Assembly (NCBI GenBank): GCA_026874595.1
Contig: CM049306.1
Span: 11,741,019 to 11,805,018 of the forward strand
Direction of reading: 5' to 3'
Origin: Sipunculus nudus
Lineage: Eukaryota > Annelida > Sipuncula > Golfingiida > Sipunculidae
DNA length: 64,000 bases
The notes under the pieces are model-generated. The model worked only from the letters and a program-made list of their open reading frames with translations, did not search any database and had not been told where the DNA came from. Both the position numbers and the translations under genes were made by a program. Below, in pieces: positions 33,131 to 45,117 of the stretch. Position 1 is the first letter of the stretch; every line of letters starts with the position of its first letter.

Positions 33131-33245
33131 AAAGGTCTAGTGGTTATAGCATTGGTCGTTGCTTGCTGCAAGTCCTTGTTTTGATTTACACTGGTGCCTC
33201 AAATGCAATAATGAAATCCTGCCAGAACCTCAGGGGTTTGCTGTA
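33131..33245 (+). mobile_element. tRNA-derived SINE-like repeat, copy 1
   Basis: The A-box-like 'ggtctagtggttatagcattgg' (33,134-33,155) and B-box-like 'gttttgattta' (from about 33,178) lie at tRNA-like spacing. They are followed by 'ggtgcctc..gcaataatgaaatcctgccagaacctcaggggt', which is shared with copy 2. The terminal duplication and tail could not be defined. Confidence 0.55.
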
Positions 33246-33654
33246 ATGATTTAATGACTAGCTATCACTCCTTGATTATTCCTCCATAGCCCATACATAT
33301 TAAACATGAAATCCAGAAGCCTTAAGGTAACAGGCATCTCATGTGGTTATGTCCATCTACATCAGTAGACCAGACACTAATTAAGGGAGAGAGGTGATAG
33401 AAAGGTGCCAGAAAAAATGATCTACCTTCATACAGATCATCACCAGTAATATCTATTTCAGCATTTCTTCTTATTCTTCTAATTTCTTATGAAAATGGAC
33501 GAATTTCTTGAAAATTTGTTTAAGATTGAAAATATTTTGGTAAGGTGTCTTGAAAATCTATTTACAGGTTTCAAACTTAAAGAAATGATTTTGATCCTAA
33601 AGCTACTCAAGTATAGCATCCTGCCTTAGAAATAATTCCAAAGATAAAAGTCTT
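33246..33654. other. Spacer between the two SINE-like copies
   Basis: Nothing recognised. Confidence 0.3.
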
Positions 33655-33772
33655 TAAAGGTAAAGTAGTTATAGCATTGGTCCTTTCTTGCTGCAAGTCC
33701 TTGTTTTGATTCCTACTGGTGCCTTATATGCAATAATGAGATCCTGCCAGAACCTCAGGGGTGACTGCCTGT
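33655..33772 (+). mobile_element. tRNA-derived SINE-like repeat, copy 2
   Basis: 'agtagttatagcattggtc', 'ctgcaagtccttgttttgattcctactggtgcc' and 'gcaataatgagatcctgccagaacctcaggggt' match copy 1 at most positions. The B-box 'gttttgattcc' is closer to consensus here. It lies about 525 bp from copy 1 in the same orientation. Confidence 0.55.
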
Positions 33773-34675
33773 TGACCTTATTGTGGACTATTTTAGATAT
33801 CTGACGGTCTGAGATTTGATATGGCACACCCTTTCATAAGGGATTGAGTTATGGCTATTGATAGTGTAGTTTTGAGATAATGCCACATTAGATTTTTGAT
33901 ATGGATGAAATACAGTAGCTAGTACACATCCTCTCATAAGGATCAGACTGAAGAAGAAACATTTTACAGCAGTTGCCAGAACAGTTCTTGAGATAATGCC
34001 TTTGAATGGAATTCCAATAGCTGACTGGTGGCCATATTTGATCTTTGACAAGGCAGATGGCAATTATCGGTGGTAAATGCTGGAACTAATCTTGAAGTAA
34101 TGTGTGATGACTGGCCAATCAAACCAAAAAGCCTGATTAGTATGGAGTATTCATCTGCATTGTGCCCTGATCATCATGAAACAAAAGTTATGCAGGTATT
34201 ATGTGAGGGCACCCATCTGGACACAGGGGATGATTATCATGCTAAGAGGCAGTCAACTAGATCAATTAAAATGAAGGTAACAATTCATGGACCTCCTTGT
34301 TGGAGCACTTCTTGACATCATCACTGGCATTGTTTCATGAATCCAGTGCTGTCACAATATGAAGCCAGCTGGGCTGCTTCCATCATCTCCTCTCATCAGC
34401 TGATGGGTACAATGACTTGGTGAAGGGACGTGGTCCAGATGATATCTGACATTGCCCAATTGTTATGACAGAATCACTGCAACAAGGACATGGGAACAAC
34501 AGACAAACCTGTGCTTGGTTTATGTCCCACATGAGGTTCATGACACAGTTACTACAGATGTCCCTTATCATGATCTGTGATATGCCACCTGCTTTGGTTC
34601 AACTTATGATTCCTAGATCTCAGTTGATTGTCTATTTAGTGAAACATATTTTCATGTGTTTTTTAGTATACGACT
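33773..34675. other. Unique DNA, nothing recognised
   Basis: Several ORFs of 60-90 codons overlap on both strands. None shows a motif. Confidence 0.3.
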
Positions 34676-35075
34676 TTTTTAGCTGATCATGATTATAATT
34701 AAGTCATCTGAGCTATAGCGAGGATCCTTTGTCCATTGTCTGTCCATCTGTCGGGCTGGCCAGATGTCCATGAACAAGGCACAATTTGAAATTGTTGGAC
34801 CTATGCATCCTAAATTCTACATACAGTGAGATGGCTTTATTTATTAAACATTAAACTGAATGCCAGAAGTTATAAAAGAATTTTCTAATTTATTTTAGTT
34901 ATTAGCATAAATTTAAAATCAATACCTTAAATTTTGTCTAACTTTAACCATGGCACATTTTTTTCCTGTACACACTGTTGATTTTATTTTCACAGCAGAT
35001 ATACATAAGGATTAAATCTTTGAAAATATGAAATTTCAAAGGAATAAATAAAAAAGAATAGCTTTTATTGAAGTT
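34676..35075 (+). repeat. Short copy of the second hairpin-headed subfamily
   Basis: The head is 'ttttttagctga..aagtcatctgagctatagcg' (34,676-34,720, right stem intact, left stem degraded), then 'gtccattgtctgtccatctgtc'. The rest is only the tail part seen at 47,660-47,800: 'taccttaaattttg', 'accatggcaca..tttttcctgta', 'ttttcacagca', 'aaggattaaatct'. It is an internally deleted relative of the 47.1-49.1 kb element. Confidence 0.65.
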
Positions 35076-35996
35076 TTAGAAGTACTGTTCACAACAAGCC
35101 AGTGGAGTACAGGGGTGTGTAGTGGGTGTTGTGTAATCTTTTTCACTGCAGGCAGCTCCCTTTGTCCAGCTTAGCTAGGCTTCATTCTCATCTCCCTCCC
35201 CACCCCTTCCTCCATGGACAGATGAGCATAATTTAGATTATGTTTTAATTTTCTCAATTGTATTCATTCTTAACTTGACATTGGCTGCATTTTAGATTTT
35301 GTTTTGTATTACAAGGGGCTACATTGATTAAAGTGCATATTTAATTGTGTCAACAAAGTGATGTATTGCTGTAAAAGTACGGATTTTCATTTATATCTCT
35401 TGATGCTTGCTAGGCCTTGCAATGCACTGATGCACTCAATCAAGAATACTGTTCAAACTTTCCTTGATTTTAATTTTTAGCTGATTTAGCCATATTTTAA
35501 ACTGTTTTTAAAATTATTAATTACTTTTAGACATTTTTTGTATATCAAACATATCCTTTCATATAAATCACCTTTTTATCCTAATTGCATGATTAAATGG
35601 TCACTAATTTCCTACATTACAGAGTACAATATATACTTATCAAATTTAATTGATGCTCATTTGAAAAAAGTGCAATTTTAATTTTTTACAGCATTTATAT
35701 AAGTTAATAAATTAAATGTGTTTTATTATACAAAAGCTCATCTCCGCTTTCTCCCTTATTCTATATTCTATTGTAATATCACATGTTCCCAGTGGGTATT
35801 TAAACACATATATTACTTTCACATAATTGAATTACTGATAGTTGTACAAATATTTGATCATGGGAGGCACCTGCATCTTTGATGTGGTACATAAAATGCA
35901 CAGTATCTGCCTTGCATTCATATATTTAGTATTTGATTATCAACAAATAGGATGGCTATTTCCCCTTAGTTAAACTGCTAATATATATATATAAGT
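35076..35996. other. Unique AT-rich DNA, nothing recognised
   Basis: A C/T-rich patch lies at about 35,155-35,215. No gene was found. Confidence 0.3.
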
Positions 35997-36110
35997 TCAG
36001 CTGAGCGCCGTGACCCATAGGTCTCTTGTTAATGACTATACATTTTTTTATTTTTACTCAGCATATAGTATAGTCAACTCAGCTATGGTGATGATCCTTT
36101 CTGCCAGGTC
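35997..36110 (+). repeat. MITE-type end next to a degraded hairpin head
   Basis: 'cagctgagcgccgtgacccataggtctcttgtta' at 35,999-36,032 matches the 49,887 MITE end. It is followed at about 36,058-36,105 by 'agcatatagtatagtcaactcagctatggtgatgatcc', a decayed version of the hairpin-repeat head. Confidence 0.5.
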
Positions 36111-39100
36111 TCTTTTCAATCAGATTAGTTTTGCTTCACAACTGAAAGCTACGGATGTTAAATTTTGCACACAGTTGTTGACAAAAACCAGTACTGTTAA
36201 AAAACTAATGATGAATGAGTAGTTTCTGAATGCAAGCTAGTACCACAAGTAAAATACTAGTGTGTTTGTATGTGTTATGTGTTTGCATATTTTATTGATG
36301 TGTGATATAATGCAAACAATAACAGTCACATGGTACATACAGATAAGAAGAACTTTGGAAATAAATAACCAGAAACTTATAATATTGCATGCATGTGTAT
36401 ATATGTACATGGTCTATATGTGCACAGAAAACTAGAATAAAACTTGCTAAGCTACTTCACCACCAGAAGTAAAGGATTTCTCAGGAAATGGCAGCAATGA
36501 TCACAAAATAGCTGTGACAACACAAATAGAACTAAGACTGTAAGAACCACAATAAAGCTAGGGGAGAGCATGCCGGTCTCATGGTCACCGCGTCTTTGTG
36601 ACATTTTCAGAATTAAGTCTTTCACTAGAAAACTGACAGTGACTGCTGCAGGCTTTCAACTTGGCAACTTGAAGGTCTTTCCAGAATCAATAAAAAAGCG
36701 GCCTGAGCTCCTTCAGTGTTACAACGTCTCTTCCTGAAAAGATCTCCTCCATCAGCTGTAACATTTCCTTGATGGGTTACTGTAGCCTTCTGCTTTGTAG
36801 CCTGTACATCTGGCATGTTTTTGGAGCAAACAAAAAGAATTTATATACATGCTTTGTGTTGTTATGGGACATCAGCTAAGGATGTTAAGTTTGCCAACTG
36901 CATCCAGACAGCAAAATTGTCCACTGGACTTAAGAACAGAGAAACTATTTCAGATGTGAAATTTTAGACATGTCAAATAAGAGATACCGTAGCTTTTGAT
37001 TGAGCATCTAGCATTAAAGTTTCTTCTAAAATTTCTACTACAGTAATATCAGTAACATTGGTGATGTGTTCAAAGTAATATTTTTCTTATAAAATGGATT
37101 ACACAGTTGAAGATGGGTCTTTTGAAAGTGATACAGAGAAATACTTAAGTATATTTAAAAAACTACATTTTGAGAGTATTATATCCATAAAATATGTCTA
37201 AAAGCACTTTCCACCACAGATATATTAATACTTATTTACAGTATATAAAATAAGTATCTTTAATCTAATGACAAGAATAAACCTTTAACGTTTATACTCT
37301 TCAGTGTAATATGATAGTTGTACTATAATGCATGAATGGTATACTTAAATATGAAAAATTATTGTATTTCATTTTAGTATAATGATAGATATGGGTGATT
37401 TTTCATTTTCTGTTGTTTAGATATACAAAAACGTTTTGGTAATGTAAAAAATTATACATGTTGCAGTCAATGGAAGTAACATCAGCAAAAATATATATAT
37501 ATTTCTGTACTAATTCCTCAAGAGAATCTTCTTCAGATATATAACTGATATATTTTACCTTGTAAAATTACTATAATTATATCTTCTCTTGAGATTTATA
37601 AAAGTGTCATTCCTGTGCCATATGAGACTCAATTTTCTGTAGATATTAAATATTCTGGCTTTTTATTAATTATTAACTGTATATGTCTCACTATGAATGA
37701 AACTTAGTATGTTTATCAGCCATATACTGATATAGACTTGTGATCATTGAACATATAGATATATCCCCTATCAGTATCAGTTACTCTGCGTTCCATCATG
37801 CATAATAAATACTAGTATTTGTACTTTCTGTAGCAGTTAACTGAGAAGTAAGCTCAAAATCTTTAAGTCAATGAATTAAACTAATTCTGTGTGAGGTAAA
37901 TGCTCAAACAATGCTAAACTTTAGATACTGCACAGAAAAACAGTAAATAATGTTGTTGTATCATAATACAGATGTCATTTTATATCACTGTCCTCTGATC
38001 TGTATGACAAATCCAACCTTCTCTTGACCTATCCATGAATTTAATGCCTCAGTATAATGGAGTTAAGGTTTGGGATTTGTTTAAGAGTAGGCTAGAGATG
38101 GCATTAAATTAATATATAAGAATAATAAAATGTCTGCTTGCAATTTCTGTTTCATTATATAAATGCTTGGTATTTCATTTAGTTTCATATTTCTAGTGAA
38201 TACTGTTAAAAAAGAATCTGTTAGATTGGATCTATTGAGTTTTACATTTATTTAATTATCATGTCTTCCTTCCTTTATAAACCCCGCATTGTTCATTAGA
38301 TCATGTAGGTTCTCAGACCATTAATTAATAAAAAAAATATATATTTTATTGACATTTGCAATAATTTTTCCCTTTTCACTAAATGAGCTTTTTGGGTACA
38401 TTAACCTTTTATGAGAAACGAATAAATTTTCTTTTGGTGATGTTCCTTGGGAAATAAAATCAATTGATTATGACTTTGATTGTCAAGTAAAAATCACCTG
38501 TGTTGTATGTACAGATGTAAAAGCTTTCTTGAGCACAAAGGGAGCCATATATAGAGAGTAAACCTCTGGTTAACCTTTGGTTATTCCACTTTTGTCTTGT
38601 GGCTTGCATATCTTTTGTGACATTGTCTGTTTTTTTATGACTTCAACATGTAAGCTAATTTAATAGAGCCCTGCAGGTATAATCAGAGCTGCCCCATGCA
38701 TATACCTTTTGTAGGGATAATTTGTTTTACTTTAATGCCACTAATAAGTAGTAAATGATATCACACACCTAAGTTTGTAGGATGGATTCTTATGTAATGA
38801 GACATATCTGACTTAAGTTGAAAATTCAAATTAAAAAAACATGAGGGAAACTGATTTGTTAAGGATTAATTTTATCTATGTTAGAACTTGTTTCAGTGCA
38901 AATCTTATCAGAGACTTAAATTAAGATGTGATGAATTCACAAATGATAAAGCCAATCAGCTATGGAGCTTGAGATTATTGTCTCAACAACAGGAAGCACA
39001 TGGGCTGCAATCTACATTCACCAAAAGATATTGTCCATCTGTTCTTATCTGTATTTTCTATTGTGGTTGTACATCTACTGGATTCAGGTCTCAAATTTTA

Positions 39101-40985
39101 ATATAAACAGAAATCAACAAACTTTCAGACAAATTAAGCACAATTAAAGAGTACTTATTATTTATTGATCCACATGATCTTCACTGAGATCCATTTGTTG
39201 GTCATGATTTAATTGAAATATTCCTCTTATGAAAGTACTCTGGTGAAGAAAAGTTAATTTCTGGATGTTGAAAGAGCTCAAAGGCAATATAAAATTAGAC
39301 AAAAGAGCAGCAATATACTTAAAGCAACAATAAAACAATGCATTATTGTTTGTGCATGAACCAAATGCATGAGATGCATACCTTACCTTTAAAGTTGTTA
39401 TTTATATTGAAATTACTGCTTCACTGTTGTCACTTGCTATTTAAAAAGCCCATGCAATGCTGACTGGTACCAATTGAGGACACCTCTTCGGAAACCACAC
39501 AAGTCAATTATATGAGAACCAAAACCAAAGTCGACTTAACATTGATCCTGTGGATCTGTGGATGGGCAGTACTTGTTCAGGTTATACCACCAGGAGGTGA
39601 CAAACTACTGGTACTTGAGCAGAGTTTCTGTAGTCAGGTGATGTTATGGAGCCTATACCACAGCCTAAGTGGTTGTAAAGTACAGGCATTGTGAGATGGA
39701 GAATGCTCCAGAATGCAGTGGTCTGGCCTGGCAGACATGACAAGACCAGTGGAGTGGCTCTAACCACCTGACACCCCCATGGAAAATGGGAGCATCCCAA
39801 ATAAGATGTACTGGACAAGTTTTATCCTGGAAGCTCCAGATGGCATGGGGATGCTTTCATCATCATCAGTTTGTTTGTATGTACTCTCATACCTAGGTTT
39901 ATCAGCTTCATATTTATTAAGAAAGATAACCCACATCTCAAAATCATTGTGCACACGTGGTAATAAGCCATGATTATCCAGTAAATAGATAAGGGGTGAG
40001 ATAAGCAGATAAAAGGCTGTAGCAGTCTTTGATATATATTTGCAGTGTTGATGTTTATGGAGAAGTTTTTTTTTTACCTGGCATGGGTCATGCCTTGCAT
40101 TAGGGACAACATGAGTAATGAAAATGCTACACCTCACATCATGCATTACTGTTATCATTAACTCAATATATAAGTGTACCCTCTAGGCACCATCTGATAA
40201 CAAGTCTCTCAAACAACAATTAACATCTGATAAAGGGTCAAATTATTTTTGATTTTGTGATGTTTGTGTGACGTATCAGCAAAGAATGAAGAGAGTCATA
40301 TACCCAAAAAAATCTCCATGATCTTGAATCAATTATCACGACCAATGATTTCAAAATTAATTTCATATGTACACAAGGTCAATCTCTTCATCATACAGGT
40401 AAAGTTTTAAGATAGCCAACAGAAATAAATTTAATCTGAATGACAACTATCTGTTATTTACCTAGTGAATATTGTATCATCTTGAAGATAAGAAACAATT
40501 TGTCCTTATAAACTGAAGAAAAGAAAATAATATTGTTTAAAAGAATGTTTCTCATTCATGTAGTTAGATATATAATTGAAGCCATAGTTGACCTTATTGA
40601 CCTCTTATAATCCTGGCCATGATCATGAGTTCAGTACAAGACATTAACAAATTGCAAAGAAAATACCAAATAATAATTAAACTAAAGAAGAACTCTACCA
40701 ATAGATTATATCTTAGCCCATTATCAATAGATAAAATATTAGGAATACTAAAATTTCTCTTCCACCAGTATTTCAAAACAAACTGTATACTAAGGTTTTG
40801 TATCTGTTCAGTTTGTGATTCATATATCTTTCATTCAGTTATTATGTGTATATCAAATCTCATTCAACTTAATCATAATGTTTGTGTTGTGTTCTTTATT
40901 ATCCCTTCACAACGAAGTTCAAAAGCTATAAAGTAACACCTCTTTACTTGTGTCTGTCTGTCTGTCCCTCTATCCAGAATTGACT
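36111..40985. other. About 4.9 kb of unique AT-rich DNA
   Basis: No repeat family, RNA gene or supported exon. ORFs up to 132 codons occur (39,760-40,158 minus; 40,619-40,936 plus; 36,625-36,816 minus), none with a recognisable domain. It could be intronic or intergenic. Confidence 0.35.
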
Positions 40986-41535
40986 TGTTGATCGATTTCA
41001 AGCCAAACCGTTTGACCAAAACCTTTCATCTTTCACATATGGCTCGCCCACCCATAGATGGAGAAACCTTTCGATTTTGAGGTCACAGGGTCAAAGGTCA
41101 CAGCCAAAGGACTCGCTTCTTGAAAAAGCTTATTGATCAACCCATTTAAAGCCAAACTGTTTGACCAAACCCTTTGCATCTTGCACATATGGCTCAACCA
41201 CCCATGGATCATGAAGATTAGATTTTGAGGTCAAGGGTGTCAAACGTCATGACCACAGGGCCCACTTTTGAAAAAGCTTGTGGACCAAATTTAAGCCAAA
41301 CCATTTGACCAAAACCTTTCATCTTCCACATATGGCTCACCCACCCATGGATGAATTAAGAACTCTATGGATTTTGAGGTCACAGGGTCAAAGGTCACGG
41401 CCACAAGGCCCACTTCTTGAAAAAGCTTGTGGACCCATTTAAAGCCAATTCGTTTGACCTAAACCTTTCATCTTACATATATGGCTCATCCACCCATGGA
41501 TGAAGAACCTTTTTGATTTTTAGGTCACAGGTCAG
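40986..41535 (+). repeat. Tandem array, about 146-bp unit x 4, with DR1-like motifs
   Basis: 'aagccaaac(c/t)(g/a)tttgacc(a/t)aaaacctttcatctt' recurs near 41,000, 41,149, 41,292 and 41,441. Each unit continues 'catatggctc(g/a)(c/t)ccacccatgg', 'gattttgaggtcacagggtcaaaggtca' and 'cttcttgaaaaagctt'. The 13-mers GGGTCAAAGGTCA at 41,088-41,100 and 41,385-41,397 are DR1-type nuclear receptor motifs. Confidence 0.85.
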
Positions 41536-42165
41536 TGCACCTTGTTGGGGTTCCCCTGTCATATGACCCAGCAATGGGGGGATTACATACCCATGTCCTG
41601 CAGGTGCAGTAGTCACCAGGCATGGTTAACAGAATATAAAATGAGAGGAAGCATGTGATACTATCCTGTCATGAAGTCAAAAAGAAGAATGAAATTCTGT
41701 AGATTTACATATACTTAGAGTTAAGCTAGCATTTAAAAATGGAGGGAAAAAACTTGACTCAGTTTGTTTGCCAATTAAGTGTAATAAAACTATTTCCCTT
41801 ATTCAGAGGTTACAGGCAGAGTTCATACAGGAATAAGATGCACTTCATTGATTCATTATGGAAGAGTTTAAAGGCTTCAAGAATTTTGTAAACAAAACAG
41901 ATTTCCTCCATCCTCATTAATATCTCTCAGACTGACCGATGTGAACTTGTTACATACAGACATCACTAGAGTTTCTCTGTCACTTTGCTACCTAATTGTT
42001 TATCTTTTAGTCTTTTTGCATTGTGACATCATGTTAGCTTGATTGGCCTTACCAGGTCTGTTTGCCTGTATGTTGTGATGGTAAGAAGCAAAGCCTGTAG
42101 AGTTAGGATTTGGCATGTATCTCTCAGAGGCTGGTTATAACAACAAAACCATCTTTAATTGTTAA
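41536..42165. other. Unique DNA, nothing recognised
   Basis: No gene was found. Confidence 0.3.
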
Positions 42166-43240
42166 TGTTATCTCATCCCAGATGGACTTCATTCAGTTGT
42201 AGATTTGTCAGTTCTGCATATAAGGTCTATAGTGATGATATCCTTATCTCTTCTGTGAGTGAACTTTTCTCAGTTAGGATAGCCTCCTCTCATCTAAATG
42301 GACTTCCGTTAGTCATTATTCTTACTCTCTAAAAATATGTATTCCTCAAATGGTTATTACATCTTGTCATCTACATGAATTGCATTCAGTGAGGATTTTC
42401 TTCTCTCCTGGGTATAAACCTGGTCTACTTCCTTCAGTGACGATTTCATCTTTATTCCACACATGAACTTTTCACTTAAAATGTTCTTCATTCATCCACA
42501 AGGCCTCCATTCAGTGATGGCTTTCCCCTCTTTTCCCAATGTCCTTTGATCAGTGATAATTTCTCCTCAACATGGACACCCTTCAGAGCAGATTTCCACC
42601 TCTCTCCCTCTAGGACTTCCTTCAGTGATATTTTCCCCTTCTTTTCCACATGGACTTCCTCCAGTTAGGATTTAATTCCTCATTTCTTCCACTTTGATGC
42701 CTTCACTGATTACCTCAGTTCTTCCATATGGACTTCCATCAGTAATAATTTCTCCCTCTCTTCCACATGGACTTCCATCAGTAATAATTCTTCCCTCTCT
42801 TCCACATGGATTTCCATCAGTAATAATTTCTCCCTCTCTTGCACATGGACTTCCTTCAGTGAAAATTTCCCCTGCCTCGCAGATGGACTTCCTTCATTGA
42901 TAATTTTCTCCTCTCTTGCATAAGAATTCCTCCAGTGAGGATTTCCTCCTCTGTCCCACATGGACTTCCTTCTTTGAGGATTAACACATCTCTTCCATAC
43001 AGACTTCCTTCAGTTAAGATTACTCTATCTCTTGATCTATGGTATTGATTTCCACTTTGTTCAACATGGGCTCCCTTCAGTGATGATTTCTCCCCCCTCC
43101 ATACTGACTTCCTTCAATGATGATGTCCCAGTATCTTCAACATGGGCTCACCTTGGGTTATGATTTTATCCAATTTTCAACATATCCTCCTTCAGGGAGG
43201 GTTTCCTTCTCTAATCCATTAGATTTCAACTGTTAATGAT
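42166..43240. repeat. Long diverged minisatellite, 39-bp unit
   Basis: 'acatggacttcc(t/a)tcagt(g/a)atgattt(c/t)tcc..tctcttcc' recurs across about 1 kb. The best-preserved core has exact 39-bp steps ('atgg' at 42,728, 42,767, 42,806, 42,845). Outer units are more diverged. Because 39 is a multiple of three, both strands stay open for up to about 80 codons with a 13-residue periodicity. I consider this a repeat artefact. Confidence 0.85.
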
Positions 43241-44251
43241 CTTCATCTTTTTTTAAATATGGAATATTTCTTCACTGGATGTGATAACCAATATTTCCAT
43301 ATAATAAATGATGTCCCAGGCAATTTTGTAGGCAAGGTCACATCATGAGACAAGAAAAATGATGAAGAGATATTATACAAGTTGGATATGTAATAACATT
43401 TATTATTACCTGATTGTTACAAATAAAAGATACCTGTTTTAAAGGAGGTCATAACCCCTGAATGGTGATGACTTTAACATATAACAGTGCAGTTTTCTCT
43501 TTGCTGCACACCCAGATATTCTTAAAGATTTATTGGAAAAAGAGTTATCACCTTTATGTAAAAGAAGTGTCACAGCTAGAAATTTCTTTTAAAATAATAT
43601 GATCTATACTTTGTATATAATAACAGCATTTAAGTGTATTTTTTTGTGTTGATGTAATGAATTAAAAAAAAAAGATTAAAATATAATAAATATTCAAATT
43701 CTGATATGTTTTCCAGATTTTTTACCCACTCATTCTTCACCATTATGAAGAGTAAGAGTGTGTGGTGAAATTATAGTCTGCATATATGTACTACAATCTG
43801 TACTGAAAAATTGTTTGTTCATTATGTAGTCTGCTACAGCTTTGGCGAGACAGTCCTGTGTTTTAAAGCAGCCCCATTTGTAATATACAGATTGCTTTTC
43901 CAAGCTTAATTGCCTTACTTCTGTGAGTGTACTTGTAGCTTGTGTCATCTGTCTGCCATGAATATTTGGGAAGATAATGAATTACACTCCAGTGCCAGCT
44001 GTTGTGTTTGTTTGTGTGAGTAAAAGTCCTGGAAAAGGTATAATCAGTGGATTCAATTAAATTTTGCTGAGATGCCTTCTAGAGGCAATTCATTTTGAAG
44101 TTGCTGATTTAGGATTATAACTTATCTGTTAGTTCATTTTTCATGAGAGTGATTATGAAGGACAAGCACTGGTGATGAAAACAGGAGGCAATCTGATACT
44201 CATTAGGGGAATATATATTGCACTGTCAAGTAAGAATTGAAAAACATCTTA
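43241..44251. other. Unique AT-rich DNA, nothing recognised
   Basis: Only a 72-codon minus-strand ORF without motifs. Confidence 0.3.
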
Positions 44252-45115
44252 CCGTAAAAACTCACATGTAAGTCAATCTCGCATATAAGTCGAGTATGAA
44301 TTTTCAGGGTAACTATCAGGTAAAATTTTTTCAAGCCATTCTGGAGGTCAAAACAGGCCTGAAGCAGCATACATGACCATCAAGAGTAGTGTGACAGGCC
44401 ACTGGGGAAAGGTGATTGTATGACAGGCCACTCGTTTTTGACATTCATACCACTCCAATTTTTTTTAAACTGTAAAAATGTCATTTGTTTTGTTGTGAAA
44501 TCTATTTAAAAATTATTGGGCATCATAAAAACTCTAAGATTAATAAATATAACAGGTCGATACTTTAAGTATTTTGCAGAAATGAAGATCGTCTGACACT
44601 CAGAATCGGCAGTTGCGCGATAATAGAACAGCCAAGGATTTCTCACACTTTCCGTCATTGCTCATTTATTTTAAACTTCTAATGATTGTTTGTGTCAGAT
44701 ATCAATAAAAACATGACTATTTAAGCGTGTTACTGAAACAGGATTTCCGCGGACTTCTTTACATTTTATATAATCTAAATTGAAAGAACGCGCGACCAAG
44801 CAATCATCTGAAAAGGCCACGTGACAGTGTAAGCTGTCCTCAGCTTTGTCATATCCGTTGGATCAAGGGCAGGAATTTTATTATCAGAGATTTTTATAAT
44901 ACATTATGAGATAACACAAGGCTGTAAACAACAGTTTTACTCAAGTTTTAATTAACTCCAGTCTTCCTTGCTTCCACAGACATTCAGGCCGGCAGTTTGA
45001 CTAAGTTCGTGCAAAATTTTGCCTCTCAGGCTTAGACCAGCACATAAGTCGACTCCCCTTTCTTGGATTAATTTTTTGGGAACAAATTTCTCGACTTATA
45101 TGCGTTTTTTTACGG
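44252..45115. mobile_element. 864-bp TA-flanked non-autonomous DNA transposon
   Basis: The left end CCGTAAAAACTCACATGTAAG and the reverse complement of the right end (CCGTAAAAAAACGCATATAAG) are inverted, with 'GCATATAAGTCGAG' near both ends and further 'cacataagtcgact' inside the right end. The element is flanked by TA on each side (44,250-44,251 and 45,116-45,117), the target used by Tc1/mariner-type elements. The interior is somewhat richer in GC and CpG than its surroundings and has no transposase ORF, so it would need an autonomous partner. Superfamily assignment is inferred from the TA and end pattern only. Confidence 0.75.
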
Positions 45116-45117
45116 TA

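Noticed and set aside
39760-40158. 132-codon minus-strand ORF
   Set aside because: No recognisable domain, overlapping ORFs on the other strand and no splice or promoter context. Could be chance; not annotated as a gene.
40619-40936. 105-codon plus-strand ORF
   Set aside because: Composition follows the AT-rich background (Ile/Lys/Asn/Phe/Leu) and no motif is visible.
42694-42961. Pro/Ser-rich (plus) and Glu-rich (minus) repeat proteins
   Set aside because: Both strands are open only because the tandem unit is 39 bp. No start context, flanking exon or single-strand bias supports coding.
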